The notes beneath the pieces were generated by a model. It made no database searches. It worked only from the letters and a program-made list of their open reading frames with translations, and was not told the DNA's origin. Below, in pieces: positions 4,901 to 5,661 of a stretch of DNA of 5,661 nt. The first letter of the stretch is position 1. Every line of letters starts with the position of its first letter. This DNA is from Candidatus Sumerlaeota bacterium (GTDB lineage: Bacteria > Sumerlaeota > Sumerlaeia > UBA8349): positions 1 through 5,661 of the forward strand of contig DNPO01000044.1 in assembly GCA_003501375.1 (NCBI GenBank), in the 5' to 3' direction. The translations under genes and the position numbers were made by a program.

Positions 4901-5661
4901 ATGTACCTTCACGCAGAAAAATCCACCCTCAAAGGTTCCGTGGCAATTCCCGGTTCCAAATCACATACGATCCGCGCGTTAGTGCTGGCCGCGTTGGCAC
5001 ATGGCTCGTCCAAAATTCTCAGCCCGCTCGAAAGTCTTGACACCCGCGCGGGCGTTGAAGCCTGTCGCGCATTCGGTGCTAAAATCGACACATCTGATCC
5101 CAACTGTTGGTTGGTGGATGGCGTCAATGGACAGCCGCAGGCTCCAAATGATGTTATCAACGTTGGCAACTCCGGCACCACGCTCTATATCATCATGAGC
5201 ACTGCCGCGCTGGTGCGCGAGGGCTGGACGGTTATCACAGGCGACGCGCAAATCCGCCGCCGTCCCTGCGACAAACTTATCCACGCCCTGCACTCGCTTG
5301 GCGCGGAAATCGTTTCCACACGCGGCAACTGCCTGTGCCCGCTGGTCATTCGCGGCCCCTGGCGCGGGGGGTGTGCCAGCATCGAAGCCATTACCTCGCA
5401 ATGGGTGTCGTCGATTTTGCTAAACGCACCGTTGGCCAGCGGCGAGACAATTCTCAACGTGCCGCTGCTGAATGAAGCGCCCTATGTGCAAATGACACTC
5501 GACTGGCTGAAGCGACTGAATGTGCAGGTGGATCACAATGCGGACATGAGCGAGTTCCGCATTCCCGGCGGACAGGCATGGTGCGGATTTGAGCGCCCCG
5601 TCGCAGCGGACTTTTCGTCCGCCACCTTCTTCCTGGTTGCGGGTGCCGCGTTGGATGCCGA
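4901..5661 (+). CDS. aroA: 3-phosphoshikimate 1-carboxyvinyltransferase (EPSP synthase), 3' part beyond window
   Basis: Cytoplasmic shikimate-pathway enzyme that joins phosphoenolpyruvate to shikimate 3-phosphate, leading to chorismate and the aromatic amino acids. The first 253 codons are in the window, open to its end; a whole enzyme has about 420-450. Landmarks: IPGSKSHT (16-23), with Lys20 and Ser21 in the shikimate-phosphate site and Arg25 after it; NVGNSGTT (87-94), the PEP-site glycine loop; RRRPCDKL (119-126), with Arg121 matching E. coli Arg124; TSQW (165-168), in place of the usual SSQ; NEAPYVQMTLDWL (191-203); and AADFSSATFFLVAG (235-248), with the catalytic Asp237. Tyr96 replaces the Arg normally following the GTT/GTA segment (E. 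coli Arg100). The ATG at 4901 is the first possible start after an in-frame stop at 4886, but it has no Shine-Dalgarno site: the bases before it are pyrimidine-rich heptad repeats. Translation may be leaderless or otherwise unusual. The gene is probably functional, though the C-terminal PEP-binding residues are not visible. Confidence 0.93.
   Translation, partial: MYLHAEKSTLKGSVAIPGSKSHTIRALVLAALAHGSSKILSPLESLDTRAGVEACRAFGAKIDTSDPNCWLVDGVNGQPQAPNDVINVGNSGTTLYIIMSTAALVREGWTVITGDAQIRRRPCDKLIHALHSLGAEIVSTRGNCLCPLVIRGPWRGGCASIEAITSQWVSSILLNAPLASGETILNVPLLNEAPYVQMTLDWLKRLNVQVDHNADMSEFRIPGGQAWCGFERPVAADFSSATFFLVAGAALDA

Overview
The window looks like a chromosomal segment from a Gram-negative (two-membrane) bacterium. 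The evidence is a complete core of an Mla/MCE-type lipid transporter, which serves outer-membrane lipid asymmetry, plus two housekeeping biosynthesis genes. Coding GC is moderately high. Spacers are rich in short degenerate tandem units folded as inverted repeats, and there is a free-standing 23S-IVP-like four-helix-bundle gene. Together these suggest an environmental lineage, perhaps in the Planctomycetes-Verrucomicrobia-Kiritimatiellota-Lentisphaerota group. That placement is an impression from protein style and repeats, not a demonstrated assignment.

Layout, all genes on the + strand: purA (117-1412); a spacer holding a 34-bp near-perfect hairpin (1431-1503); mlaE-type permease (1538-2314); a spacer almost filled by a nested palindrome (2325-2494) followed by a T-run; mlaF-type ATPase (2521-3255); mlaD-type MCE protein (3279-4361, only 23 bp after mlaF); a lower-GC block with a four-helix-bundle (S23/IVP family) gene at 4412-4777, flanked by inverted arrays of a 7-bp unit (4370-4407 and 4861-4900); then aroA from 4901, cut by the window end. 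No spacer exceeds 300 bases and no tRNA, rRNA or CRISPR is visible.

The permease, ATPase and MCE protein should form one inner-membrane complex that moves phospholipids between inner and outer membrane. No mlaC, mlaB or mlaA homologue lies in the window. purA (AMP synthesis) and aroA (shikimate pathway) have no mechanistic link to it and are probably just co-directional neighbours.

The most interesting non-coding signal is that every spacer of this gene row except the tight mlaF-mlaD junction carries a long inverted repeat. The arms are built from short degenerate tandem units: about 9 bp in the first two spacers and 7 bp in the third. The third pair encloses an IVP-family gene, so it resembles a 23S rRNA intervening sequence displaced into a protein operon. 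Its right-hand array ends on the base before the aroA start codon.
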